From: Shewanella algae
GTDB lineage: Bacteria > Pseudomonadota > Gammaproteobacteria > Enterobacterales > Shewanellaceae
Reading direction: 5' to 3'
Length of the DNA stretch: 64,000 bases
NCBI RefSeq assembly: GCF_009183365.2
Contig: NZ_CP068230.1
Coordinates: forward strand, 169,001 to 233,000
Under the pieces are notes generated by a model. That model ran no database searches and had not been told where the DNA came from. It saw only the letters and a program-made list of their open reading frames with translations. Below, in pieces: positions 8,551 through 16,842 of this stretch. Made by a program: the position numbers and the translations under genes. Position 1 is the first letter of the stretch. Each line of letters opens with the position of its first letter.

Positions 8551-9888
8551 ATGTCATCAATTATCCAAACTCTCGATCGCCAACTGGTCACTCCATACCA
8601 AGCCAATATTACAGTACCCAACTGGATGCTGGGGGCCATGGAGCGGGTGATGCAGTACTATGTTGACAAGAACCTGAGGCTGGACACTATTTCTGCTGAT
8701 GTGATGCCGGCTCCGGTAGAGGGCAAGAAATACATGCTCTATGCCCATGTGCCTTTCTGCCACACGCTTTGCTCTTACTGTACCTTCCACCGCTTCCTGT
8801 TCAAGGAAGACAAGGCCCGTGCCTATTTTGTGGCGCTGCGTAAAGAGATGGATATGGTCAAGCAGTTGGGCTATGACTTCGAGTCCATGTACATAGGCGG
8901 CGGCACTACGACCGTGCTGGAAGATGAACTGGCGCGAACCATCGAGTATGCCAAGACCCTGTTCCCTTCCATCAAGGAAGTCTCCTGTGAATCGGATCCC
9001 CAACACTTGGACAGCCCGGGCTTTAAACAGCTCAAGGGATTGGTTGACCGCATGTCCATCGGGGTGCAGAGCTTTAATGATGACATCCTCAAGATGACAG
9101 ACAGGTTGGAAAAGTTTGGCACCGGCCAGCAAACATTCGACAAGATCATGGCCGCCAAAGAGCTGTTTCCTATTATCAATGTCGATTTGATCTTCGGTTT
9201 CCGCGGTCAGACAGACGAAGTGATCCAGCATGACTTGGATATGGCTTCCAGACTGGATCCGCGCCAGATCACCACTTATCCCCTGATGATCACCCACCAG
9301 ACCCGCAAGAGCGTCAAAGGGAAACTGGCTGCGCCTCAGGCCGATATGGCCAACCAGTACCGGATGATCCTCAATACCCTCAATGGCCAGTACAACCAGT
9401 TGTCGGCCTGGGCCTTTGGTAAGGCCAACGATGAAGGCTTTGACGAGTACGTTATCGACTACGATGAATATCTGGGTGTGGGTTCAGGCTCATTCAGTTT
9501 CCTCAACGATACCCTGCATGTGAATACTTTCTCGCTGCGCAAGTATCAGGAGCGGATCGCCAGCGGCAAGATGGGTGTTGAGCAGCAAAAGCAGTACAGC
9601 AAGAAAGATGTAATGCAGTATCGTTTCCTGCTGGGGATGTTCTCCGGTCGTCTGTCGCGCAAGTATTTCCGCGATACCTTCGGCGTTAATCTGGACACAG
9701 CCCTGTTCAAAGAGATGAGCTCGATGAAGCTGATTGGCGCCATCAAGAATGATCCAAGCAACCCGGATGAGCTGATCATTACAGACAACGGCAAGATGAT
9801 GGGTCTGCTGATGATGAAAGAGTTTTATGCCGGTATGGATAATGTCCGGGCGCAGCTGCGTAAGCCGCTGAAGCCTTGTGATATGTAA
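8551..9888 (+). CDS. radical SAM protein, oxygen-independent coproporphyrinogen III oxidase family
   Basis: A 445-residue radical SAM enzyme of the HemN/HemW/HutW group. The cluster motif is CHTLCSYC (C-x3-C-x2-C) at about residues 70-77, with the following aromatic residue typical of HemN-like proteins. GGGTTTVLE (the GGE-equivalent region), the SIGVQSF motif and the C-terminal HemN domain are all present. The family either decarboxylates coproporphyrinogen III anaerobically or handles heme (HemW chaperones, HutW heme degradation). Sequence alone does not decide between these. It is monocistronic: the preceding 257-bp gap holds no recognised gene and a terminator follows. Confidence 0.85.
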   Translation: MSSIIQTLDRQLVTPYQANITVPNWMLGAMERVMQYYVDKNLRLDTISADVMPAPVEGKKYMLYAHVPFCHTLCSYCTFHRFLFKEDKARAYFVALRKEMDMVKQLGYDFESMYIGGGTTTVLEDELARTIEYAKTLFPSIKEVSCESDPQHLDSPGFKQLKGLVDRMSIGVQSFNDDILKMTDRLEKFGTGQQTFDKIMAAKELFPIINVDLIFGFRGQTDEVIQHDLDMASRLDPRQITTYPLMITHQTRKSVKGKLAAPQADMANQYRMILNTLNGQYNQLSAWAFGKANDEGFDEYVIDYDEYLGVGSGSFSFLNDTLHVNTFSLRKYQERIASGKMGVEQQKQYSKKDVMQYRFLLGMFSGRLSRKYFRDTFGVNLDTALFKEMSSMKLIGAIKNDPSNPDELIITDNGKMMGLLMMKEFYAGMDNVRAQLRKPLKPCDM

Positions 9889-9910
9889 TCTTTGGTTCAA
9901 TGAATGATAA

Positions 9911-9936
9911 AAAATCCGCCACAGGGCGGATTTTTT
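9911..9936. terminator. bidirectional intrinsic terminator
   Basis: AAAATCCGCC, ACAG, GGCGGATTTTTT lies between two converging genes and has T-runs in both reading directions. It probably ends both the radical SAM gene and the GFA-family gene. Confidence 0.85.
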
Positions 9937-9963
9937 ATTGCGCAATAACGCTTCTGCCGACGG

Positions 9964-10380
9964 CTAGTCGCCTTGACTGCGATTAGCGGGATAACGGGGG
10001 TAGTCGTCGCTAATCTCCAGCCAGGCGGGTTTGTCGGCGCAGTAGATATGATATCTGGGTGCCACCCTGTCTGGGTCATCCAAAGAAGCAATACTCAAGC
10101 TGATAAATTCGGGATAGTCGAGACTGCGATAACTCAGGCTGGTGCCACAGTTTGGGCAAAAGCCGCGGCGGATCTTGGCCGAAGAGGCGTATTCCCGCAC
10201 GGCTTCACCCTGCCAAGTGAGTTGCTCCAGCCTGAAGTCCATCCAACTGCCCACTACAGCCCCTGTGCTCTTACGGCATTGACTGCAGTAACAGTGGTCG
10301 GCATCGAACGGTTCACCCTCGAGGCGATAACGTATGGCGCCGCACAGGCAGCCTCCCTGTAACTCATCCTGCTGCTTCAT
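9964..10380 (-). CDS. GFA-family zinc protein (CENP-V/GFA domain)
   Basis: A 138-residue protein with the zinc-binding cysteine pattern of the Gfa-like fold: GCLCGAIRY near the N-terminus, HCYCSQCRKSTG around residue 30, and FCPNCGTSL around residue 75. The family is named after glutathione-dependent formaldehyde-activating enzyme, but most members have no proven activity. GGAG precedes the ATG. It follows the M14 peptidase gene by 32 bp on the same strand and is probably co-transcribed with it. No functional link between the two is evident. Confidence 0.85.
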   Translation of the reverse strand: MKQQDELQGGCLCGAIRYRLEGEPFDADHCYCSQCRKSTGAVVGSWMDFRLEQLTWQGEAVREYASSAKIRRGFCPNCGTSLSYRSLDYPEFISLSIASLDDPDRVAPRYHIYCADKPAWLEISDDYPRYPANRSQGD

Positions 10381-10412
10381 CGCTCGACTCCTGGATAGTT
10401 TATTATCAGGGC

Positions 10413-12233
10413 CTATCTGGCGCGATAGACGGGATAAGCCTGGTAAGCCTTGTCATAGTAAGGGCTGCGCTCGTAGAACCAACGTAACCTGGCCTTGGCA
10501 TCGGCGGCAAAGGCCGGGTCTTTGAGCGCCTGGTCAAATTCGGCCTGGAGCGCTTTGGAGTTGGCCAGCATCTGTTGTGCCAAAGGTTCAACCGCGTAGT
10601 CCTCAATATACTCGGTGCGGGTGAATATGGTGTTGAACAGGCCCCACTGCAGCAGTGAGTCGGGCGATTGCGGCTCCAGCAGTATCATCGCCAGATCGCC
10701 AAGCGGCTGCTCAGTGCTTATTTTGACGGTACCGGTGGGTAAGGTGAGTTCAACCTTTTCCAGTTTGGCTTTGGCACTGACTCTCTGGCGGCCTTCATAG
10801 TCACTGGCGGCAAACTGGGGTTCGCTGAGGCGATACTGTTGCAGCTTCAGTGTTTGAGGTTGCTCCAGGCGGCTCATACGAATGCCGTGCAGCGATAGCT
10901 TGGCAATCACCTCTTGCCACTGGGGCGGAATATAGTAAGCGGCCGGGCGGCTGACCCGGATATCCGCCTCTGTGTTGCCTATTACCGGCAGGTTGGGATA
11001 AAGCTTGGGCTCACCGGTCCAGCGCACCACTTGTTTGCCCGAAATAGGGCTCTGTTCCAGTTGATAGTCTATGCCTTTGAAATCCCAGCCCTGCTCCTGC
11101 TTTTGTGACTTCCAGGTCAGGGGCACCAGCCGTGGATAGCGGTACTTGTCTTTCTCTATCGCTGCGCGCAGCTTGGTCGCTTTGGCGCCCACAGTCTTGA
11201 GGGTTTGCTCCAGCATCACATAAGTGCCCAGTACCCGTTGCCGAAACGGCTTGAGGCTGTGGTTTTCAATCAATATGGTCGGCAGGTGTCTGGCATCGCC
11301 GTAACCGTTGGAGTAGCGGGCCGAGGCATTCCACAGTGACATGCCCTTGCTCAAATCGGTATTGTCCAAGGCGAAGACCAGAGGCCCCGGGATATGACCT
11401 GCCTGGGTCAGCGCCTGTTCTATCGCCGGGCGATATTCCTGCTGCAGCCAGTTGTAGCCGGCGGGGCTCAGCCCCTGAGACAGGTTGTAACCAAAGGTCA
11501 CATCATATTGGTAGTCGATACCGTCGGTGACATGCACATCGATATACAGCTGCGGCTGCCAGTCGTTGATGGCGGTCAGCATGTGTTGCATCTCCATGCT
11601 GTCGGCCTTGGCGTAGTCACGATTGAGGTTGATGTTTTGGCTGGTGGTTCGCCAGCCCATGTTCAGAGGGCCGCGTTGGTTAACTCGGTTGCTTTGGCTG
11701 GAGCGCTCGTGCGCATCGACACTGAAAATCGGCACAAACAGCAGGTTGACCTGTTCCAACAGCTCGGCCTTGTCGCCGACTATGATATCCCGCAATAACA
11801 TCATGCCGGCATCTTTGCCGTCAATTTCACCCGAGTGGATCCCGGCTTGCACCAGAACATTGGGCTTGTGGTTACGTCTCAGCTGTGCCGGGGTGGCAGC
11901 ACCTTCGGCGCTGGCCACTATCATCCAGATATCCCGCCCCTGGGGGCTCTTGCCCAGGCTCACCTTGTTAAGCTTGTTGCTTTGGGTCATCAGCCTATCC
12001 AGCCAGGCAAAGGTCTGCTGATAACTTGGGCTTTCAATACCGCCGGATTGCTCAAAAGGTGTGGCCCAGCCGTCGTCGGCTGCACGCATTAAGGCCTCGC
12101 TGGCACCACTCCAGGGTTTGAGCGGCGGCAAAATGGCATCATTGATATAGGTGTTGGCTTGGGTGGCTGGTTCGGCAAGAGCGGCGCCAGGTAACGTCGC
12201 GACAGCGAGCCAGAGCAGGGACAGCATGCGCAT
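10413..12233 (-). CDS. secreted zinc carboxypeptidase-like protein (peptidase M14 family)
   Basis: A 606-residue exported protein with a signal peptide ending ALA at residue 20. Zinc and catalytic features of M14 are visible: HSGE (His133, Glu136) as the H-x-x-E zinc pair, NINLNRDY with the substrate-binding Asn/Arg, DVHVTDG with the third zinc His, and a later ILIENHS carrying the probable catalytic Glu. The C-terminal 250 residues form an extra region seen in the large M14 proteins of marine gammaproteobacteria. It probably trims peptides in the periplasm or outside the cell; specificity is unknown. Two in-frame ATGs six bases apart are equally possible starts. Confidence 0.88.
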   Translation of the reverse strand: MRMLSLLWLAVATLPGAALAEPATQANTYINDAILPPLKPWSGASEALMRAADDGWATPFEQSGGIESPSYQQTFAWLDRLMTQSNKLNKVSLGKSPQGRDIWMIVASAEGAATPAQLRRNHKPNVLVQAGIHSGEIDGKDAGMMLLRDIIVGDKAELLEQVNLLFVPIFSVDAHERSSQSNRVNQRGPLNMGWRTTSQNINLNRDYAKADSMEMQHMLTAINDWQPQLYIDVHVTDGIDYQYDVTFGYNLSQGLSPAGYNWLQQEYRPAIEQALTQAGHIPGPLVFALDNTDLSKGMSLWNASARYSNGYGDARHLPTILIENHSLKPFRQRVLGTYVMLEQTLKTVGAKATKLRAAIEKDKYRYPRLVPLTWKSQKQEQGWDFKGIDYQLEQSPISGKQVVRWTGEPKLYPNLPVIGNTEADIRVSRPAAYYIPPQWQEVIAKLSLHGIRMSRLEQPQTLKLQQYRLSEPQFAASDYEGRQRVSAKAKLEKVELTLPTGTVKISTEQPLGDLAMILLEPQSPDSLLQWGLFNTIFTRTEYIEDYAVEPLAQQMLANSKALQAEFDQALKDPAFAADAKARLRWFYERSPYYDKAYQAYPVYRAR

Positions 12234-12382
12234 GAAAGGCTCCGGGTACAGGATAATTGTTATTGTTGAAGCGCTCTATCTTTCACCAATTTGCCGAGCC
12301 CTGCAAGTCACCCGGAGTGACTCTCCCTTTCTGTTGTGGTTATAGCAATGAAAGCAAACTGCACCTCCCTAAATTTTGTTTT

Positions 12383-12399
12383 GTCAAAGTAATGTCAAA
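12383..12399 (+). promoter_or_regulatory. 11-bp-period direct repeat (site A), candidate response-regulator operator
   Basis: GTCAAA, 5 nt, GTCAAA gives two half-sites exactly 11 bp apart, the arrangement bound by OmpR/PhoB-type regulators. It lies about 280 bp upstream of the ammonia-lyase-like gene. The same repeat appears before the LuxR/OmpR/kinase operon and, inverted, before the porin-urdA pair. The likely binder is the OmpR-type regulator encoded at 16178. This is inferred from pattern and location. Confidence 0.55.
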
Positions 12400-12422
12400 A
12401 AACGGCACTCAAGGGCAGTAAT

Positions 12423-12450
12423 TTACATATTTGCAGTCCAGTCTGAATAA
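12423..12450 (+). promoter_or_regulatory. promoter-like block shared with the regulator operon
   Basis: TTACAT followed by W-TTTGCAG begins 29 bp after the start of the second GTCAAA half-site. The same block at the same distance occurs at 15333. TTACAT could serve as a -35 element with an AT-rich -10 about 17 bp later. If so, the lyase transcript has a leader of over 200 nt; the remainder of this 443-bp gap shows nothing else recognisable. Confidence 0.45.
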
Positions 12451-12676
12451 ATATCCAATCTCGCTTCTTTAGTTATTTCCTGTGCTGTAATTTCTTAACT
12501 GAGAAAATTAAAAAAGAATCTTATATTTATACCAGTATTTATTAGCGGCTGGATAAATAACTTATATAAGTAAAGTAGTGCTTTAATGTGGCAGCCATTT
12601 AAATTATCAATAGTGCTTTTGGCGTTCACATTAATAAGTTCTGATTAAGTCGTTTTATTCTTGGAGAACAGTGTTG

Positions 12677-14329
12677 ATGAGAGGCTTATCCAATATATTG
12701 ATAGTTTCGGCAGTGGCTTTACCCCTGGGGTGCGCTTCTGCGGCAGAGGTGATTACCCTGGATGGTCAGTCACTCAAGATAGAGCAGCTACTGCAGCTGA
12801 AAGATAAACAAGTGCAGGTGGCTCTCAGCAAAGAAGCGCAAAAGACAATTCATGCAAGCCATGAACTCCTGATAGATTCTGCCCGTAAAGGCACGCCCGT
12901 ATACGGGCTCACCGTTGGGGTGGGCAAGAACAAGGATACCCCGGTATTTGGCAAAGACGGTTCTTTGAGTGCCGAAGCTCGCAAACTGTCGGAAGACTTT
13001 AACCGCAATATGCTGTTTACCCACTCGGCGGCCAGTGGCCAACCCATAGCGCCGGAAACCGTGAAAATGGCGATGACGATTCGCCTGAATCAGATAGCCA
13101 CGGGTCATGTGGGTGTGCAGCCGGACGTGGCCCGCATCTACCAGGAGTTTATCAACGAAGACATTATTCCCGTGGTGCCGGAAGATGGCTCTGTGGGGTT
13201 GAGTGACATCCTGTTGGCCTCACACATAGGCGCCGCCATGATGGGCGAGTGGGATGTGTTCTACAAAGGTCAGCGGATGTCTGCCGCCAAGGCGATGAAG
13301 CAAGCCAGGATCAAGCCGCTGGTGCCCTTTGGCAAGGACTCACTCTCGATTCTGTCCAACAACGCCCTGGCAACGGCACAGGTGGTCAACGCCATTGGTG
13401 ATGCCCGCCAGATCATTCAATTCTCTCCCAGACTCATTGCCGCGGCCCTTGAGGGGATCAACGGCAATATCAGCCCTCTGCTGCCTCATACCCTGGCGGC
13501 CAGACCTATGCCGAATGTCGAGAAGGTAGGTCAAGAGATTTTGGCCAATCTGGAGGGGGGATATCTATTCCAGCGTGACGAGAAGCGGCCGTTGCAGGAT
13601 GCGCTATCTTATCGCGGTGCTCACTGGCCTGTGGCCCATGCCATGTCGCAGCTGCAGCAGTTGGAAACCTTGGTGAATATTCAGATTAGCAGCTCTGATG
13701 ATAATCCTACGGTTTACATCAATGCCAAACCCGGACGTTACGCCGATGCCCCTCAAGTGGCACAGTATTTTACCCAAGGGACGGTATCGGGGGCGATTAA
13801 CTCCTCGGCCAACTTCGATACCATCCAATTGGCGTCCCAAACCGAGGCCTTTATCAATGCCATGGCGCAGTTGGGCAAATACTCCAGTAATCGCCAGATC
13901 AAGTTGATTGACCCTTACTTCACGGGTTTGCCAAGAGCCTTGGTCGACCCTGATGATGCCAATGGCCAGGCCTTTTATACCCTGCAGAATGGCTTCACCG
14001 CCCTGTTTGTCGAGATAGCCCATGCGGCCAATCCCGTGTCCTTCTATGGTATAGCCAACCAAGGCGGTATCGAGGATAACTTCAGCAACTACTTCCAGGC
14101 CGGCAAGAATCTCAGCAAGGTGGTGGATGGCGTGGCACGCATCTATGGCTTTGAGCTGATGCAGGTGGCCCAGGCGATGGATCTGCAGAAGAAAGTGAAC
14201 CACAGGCAGTTGTCACCCCAGAATGAACAACTGTTAAAGGCGCTGCGCAAACAGGTGGCTTACTACGACAAGGACAGGTTGTTTACCCCGGATGTCGAGG
14301 CCTCGACTCAGTTCCTGATGAAGTTCTAA
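12677..14329 (+). CDS. exported ammonia-lyase-family protein with degenerate MIO triad
   Basis: A 550-residue member of the histidine/phenylalanine/tyrosine ammonia-lyase fold with an N-terminal signal peptide (cleavage near CASA-AE), which cytosolic HutH lacks. Visible landmarks are YGLTVGVG (Tyr76, the YGxxTGFG region), RNMLFTHSA, GSVG at 171-174, QDALSYR with the carboxylate-binding Arg313, SSSDDNPTVY, and the C-terminal EIAHAANPVSFYGIANQG followed by GGIEDNFSN. The Ala-Ser-Gly that cyclises to the MIO cofactor is replaced by Leu175-Ser176-Asp177, and the usual NGT motif reads SNN. It may be a lyase with altered chemistry or a non-catalytic binding protein. ATG 12677 is chosen over GTG 12671 because GGAG at 12663-12666 is better spaced. 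Location near urdA suggests a histidine/urocanate link. Confidence 0.85.
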   Translation: MRGLSNILIVSAVALPLGCASAAEVITLDGQSLKIEQLLQLKDKQVQVALSKEAQKTIHASHELLIDSARKGTPVYGLTVGVGKNKDTPVFGKDGSLSAEARKLSEDFNRNMLFTHSAASGQPIAPETVKMAMTIRLNQIATGHVGVQPDVARIYQEFINEDIIPVVPEDGSVGLSDILLASHIGAAMMGEWDVFYKGQRMSAAKAMKQARIKPLVPFGKDSLSILSNNALATAQVVNAIGDARQIIQFSPRLIAAALEGINGNISPLLPHTLAARPMPNVEKVGQEILANLEGGYLFQRDEKRPLQDALSYRGAHWPVAHAMSQLQQLETLVNIQISSSDDNPTVYINAKPGRYADAPQVAQYFTQGTVSGAINSSANFDTIQLASQTEAFINAMAQLGKYSSNRQIKLIDPYFTGLPRALVDPDDANGQAFYTLQNGFTALFVEIAHAANPVSFYGIANQGGIEDNFSNYFQAGKNLSKVVDGVARIYGFELMQVAQAMDLQKKVNHRQLSPQNEQLLKALRKQVAYYDKDRLFTPDVEASTQFLMKF

Positions 14330-14337
14330 GGAAACCA

Positions 14338-14370
14338 AGCCCCGGTAGGATTAACCACCGGGGCTCTTTG
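14338..14370. terminator. intrinsic terminator after the ammonia-lyase-like gene
   Basis: A perfect 9-bp stem, AGCCCCGGT and ACCGGGGCT, is followed by CTTTGTTT, 8 nt after the stop. The converging gene on the other strand ends just beyond it and may use it too, although the T-run on that side is weak. Confidence 0.8.
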
Positions 14371-14396
14371 TTTAGGGAATCGGGAATAGCCTTTGC

Positions 14397-15092
14397 TCAC
14401 TGGGTTTTCGAGCCACACTCGCGGCTTGGACACGTTGTTTCGGCGGAAATGCTCCAGGCTCCGGAGAAGTCATTGTAGATAAATCTCTGCTCTGAACCGC
14501 GGGCGCTGAAGTGCACCACGAACGGAGTGAATTGGGGCACACCTGCCTGCGCCGCCAGTTGAGTAATGGCCAACTGGGCTATAGGTGAGTCTGGCTCTCC
14601 CAATTCAGCCAGCTGTTCTGTACTGAGTTCCAGATGTCTGGGGCTGTCACTGAGTGAGGCGTTTTGAACTACCTTGGCAATGGGGATCTCATGCAGCCTG
14701 GCATTCAGCCGTGAATAGGCAGCATATTGCGCAACCCTCTGTTGCAGCGCCGCTTCGCTCACCCCCAGGCTCTTGGCCATATTGGCTCTACGCGCCTGAA
14801 CCAGCTCCCTGAGTTCGCTTCGTTGCTGACTGGAAAGAGCCGAGAAGGCCATTCCGGCCCCCAGAGTTTGGCTGTAAGTGGTTGAAGACAGTATCGGCTC
14901 GCCCAGTGTCTTGTCACCGGCCATCAGCCGGTTCAGTTCGGCGGAGAAGTGAAGGTAGGCTTGCGGATCTTGAAAGCCAAAATATTCCGCATGGGCTTCA
15001 ATGCGTTGCAGCGTACCCGAGACAGGTTCTGCGATTGCGGTAGATGAAGTATAACCTGCTGAAAAGCATGCTAATAATATCCATTTGTTCAT
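14397..15092 (-). CDS. secreted protein of unknown function in the urocanate locus
   Basis: A 231-residue protein with a signal peptide (cleavage near AIAEP, about residue 21). The mature part is mostly helical by composition (segments such as SSQQRSELRELVQARRANMA) and ends in a small-residue tail containing a Cys pair, CPSREC, a few residues from the C-terminus. I do not recognise a family. It is transcribed divergently from the LuxR/OmpR/kinase operon and converges with the lyase-like gene, so it may belong to the same regulon. The intergenic region upstream carries direct repeat site B. Confidence 0.7.
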   Translation of the reverse strand: MNKWILLACFSAGYTSSTAIAEPVSGTLQRIEAHAEYFGFQDPQAYLHFSAELNRLMAGDKTLGEPILSSTTYSQTLGAGMAFSALSSQQRSELRELVQARRANMAKSLGVSEAALQQRVAQYAAYSRLNARLHEIPIAKVVQNASLSDSPRHLELSTEQLAELGEPDSPIAQLAITQLAAQAGVPQFTPFVVHFSARGSEQRFIYNDFSGAWSISAETTCPSRECGSKTQ

Positions 15093-15292
15093 CTTGTATA
15101 TCCTTATACTTTACTGAGTACGAATATAATTAACAGCCTTGGCTTTCAGGGTCAACGGTTTCATTGTTCGGAAATTCAACAGCAAACAGACAGGGGTTCA
15201 GTGAGCTCGAGGCCACTATCGCTGCCATTGGCGGCAGGCATGCGCTATAAACAGCGGCTCGAAGCTGGCCTTATCAGCATAGTGGAGGTGAC

Positions 15293-15309
15293 GTGAAAAT
15301 AACGTCAAA
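15293..15309 (+). promoter_or_regulatory. 11-bp-period direct repeat (site B), candidate response-regulator operator
   Basis: GTGAAA, 5 nt, GTCAAA has the same period and orientation as site A, about 127 bp before the LuxR-type gene. An overlapping dyad TGACGT-N7-ACGTCA (15289-15307) embeds it. It would allow autoregulation of the regulator operon and possibly control of the divergent secreted-protein gene. Confidence 0.55.
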
Positions 15310-15332
15310 AACTCCGTAGTTTTTACATGGGG

Positions 15333-15360
15333 TTACATTTTTGCAGCCTATTCTAAATAT
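15333..15360 (+). promoter_or_regulatory. promoter-like block of the regulator operon
   Basis: TTACAT followed by W-TTTGCAG, 29 bp after the start of the second half-site of site B, exactly as in the lyase-gene upstream region. An AT-rich -10-like segment follows. The transcript leader would be about 75 nt. A short hairpin (AAAAACT, CCGT, AGTTTTT at 15307-15324) lies between operator and promoter block. Confidence 0.45.
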
Positions 15361-15435
15361 CTGTTTCAACTGTCTTTGTTCAATTCGTAGCCTGAGTTAT
15401 GTTGGCTTTGATTCTTATTCTTGAGGAGTAATCGC

Positions 15436-16176
15436 ATGAGTACAGTATTGAATCAGGCTGCACTCACGGAAGCACAGAGCAGTTTCAGACAAGTACTGCA
15501 AACCGTCGGCCCGCTGATCGCCAGGCTGGGGTTCCAGGGGTTCTGGTTTCAGGGGTTGCCAAGCAATGCCAGGGAGTATTTGGAACACCCGGAAAATCAA
15601 GGCTTGTTCGCCCCTGTGTGGCTGCGAAGGCCAATAGCCTCACTGGCTTCCTCCGGTAGGATAGCGACCCTGCAGCAATATTATCTGGAACATTTTGCCC
15701 GCAGCGACAGTAACTTTGCCGAGTCTTTAAGCGCAGATAAAGCCTGGCGGTATCGCTGGCAAGAGCACGACCCGGTAAAAACTTTGTTTGCCAAACATGG
15801 TTACGACACTGTTCTGAGCTTTCCTGTCCCCAGCTATGCCAACCCGACCTGGTTTGGTCGTTTCATATTGCTGGCATCGGGCCGTCCCGAGCCGGATCCG
15901 GAACGGGTACAGCAGACCTTGATCTTGGTGCAAAGTCTGCTGTTTGAACATGACAGGCAGAGGTTCAACCCCTTTCTGCAGAGCCGGATCTTCAAGGCCA
16001 ATGCCAGAAAAGTGCTGCGAATGGCCGCAACCGGACTACAAAATCATGAGATCTCTGATCGACTGCACATTAGTGTTCGTGGGGTTGAATACCATATGGA
16101 GTCAATGCGCAAGAAACTGGGTGCCAGCAACAGGGCAAATCTGATCCATCTGGCCCATCAATTTGAGTTGATCTGA
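15436..16176 (+). CDS. LuxR-family transcriptional regulator
   Basis: A 246-residue protein with a C-terminal LuxR/GerE helix-turn-helix: ARKVLRMAATGLQNHEISDR, then LHISVRGVEYHMESMRKKLG and SNRANLIHLA. The N-terminal 170 residues resemble in size and layout the ligand domains of LuxR-type regulators (aromatic-rich, FWFQG, PVPSYANPTWFG), but I cannot confirm acyl-homoserine-lactone residues. GAGGAG 8 nt upstream fixes ATG 15436 as the start rather than TTG 15421. It is first in a tightly packed operon with a response regulator (1-nt gap) and a sensor kinase, an unusual pairing of two regulator types. A role in sensing a substrate of the locus is inferred. Confidence 0.85.
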   Translation: MSTVLNQAALTEAQSSFRQVLQTVGPLIARLGFQGFWFQGLPSNAREYLEHPENQGLFAPVWLRRPIASLASSGRIATLQQYYLEHFARSDSNFAESLSADKAWRYRWQEHDPVKTLFAKHGYDTVLSFPVPSYANPTWFGRFILLASGRPEPDPERVQQTLILVQSLLFEHDRQRFNPFLQSRIFKANARKVLRMAATGLQNHEISDRLHISVRGVEYHMESMRKKLGASNRANLIHLAHQFELI

Positions 16177-16177
16177 C

Positions 16178-16840
16178 ATGTTAATTCTGCTGGTCGAAGA
16201 TAATCGTCTGTTGGCAAACAATATTATTCAGTACCTGGCGATAAAAGGCATTGAATGTGACTATGCCGAAACCCTGGCTCAGGCCAATGAACTGCTGAGA
16301 CAGCAGCATTTCGATGTGGTGGTGCTGGATCTCAACTTGCCCGACGGGGACGGTGTTCGAGCATGCCAGGGCTGGAAGGCCCAGTGTATGACCACGCCGG
16401 TGATCATGCTGACCGCCCGCAGCGGTTTGGATGACAGGTTGAGCGGCTTTGATGCCGGCGCCGATGATTATCTGATCAAACCCTTCGCCATGGAGGAGCT
16501 GGTGGCCCGCCTAAGAGTTGTGGCTCAGCGCCGTCCGGCACCACCAAGATTACAACTGGGTGAGCTGGAGATGGACTTTGGCAAACACGAGGCCTATCGC
16601 CAAGGGCAGTTGTTGTCCCTGAGCCGCACCGGCTGGCAGATACTGGCCTTGCTGGCTCGCCGCAGCCCGGAAACCGTGGAGCGGGAAGAGATAGAGCGTA
16701 TGCTCTGGCCCGACTGCCCACCTGACAGCGACAGCCTGCGCAGCCATCTGCATCTGTTGCGGCGGGTGGTGGATAAGCCGTTCGACAGTCAACTGATCCA
16801 CACCATTCGCGGAGTAGGACTCTGCCTGAGGAGTGACTGA
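16178..16840 (+). CDS. OmpR/PhoB-family response regulator
   Basis: A 220-residue regulator. The receiver domain occupies residues 1-115 with the acidic pair Glu7-Asp8, phospho-acceptor Asp51 (VVVLDLNLPDGDG), the conserved Thr/Ala in MLTARSG and Lys in LIKPF. A winged-helix OmpR-type DNA-binding domain occupies residues 125-220. Proteins of this family bind direct repeats of about 11-bp period, which is what sites A, B and C show. The start lies 1 nt after the LuxR-type stop, so translation is probably coupled. Confidence 0.92.
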   Translation: MLILLVEDNRLLANNIIQYLAIKGIECDYAETLAQANELLRQQHFDVVVLDLNLPDGDGVRACQGWKAQCMTTPVIMLTARSGLDDRLSGFDAGADDYLIKPFAMEELVARLRVVAQRRPAPPRLQLGELEMDFGKHEAYRQGQLLSLSRTGWQILALLARRSPETVEREEIERMLWPDCPPDSDSLRSHLHLLRRVVDKPFDSQLIHTIRGVGLCLRSD

Positions 16841-16842
16841 AG

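Noticed and set aside
12677..14329. Calling the lyase homologue a normal histidine ammonia-lyase (hutH)
   Set aside because: It is exported and lacks the Ala-Ser-Gly triad; naming it hutH would claim an activity the sequence does not support.
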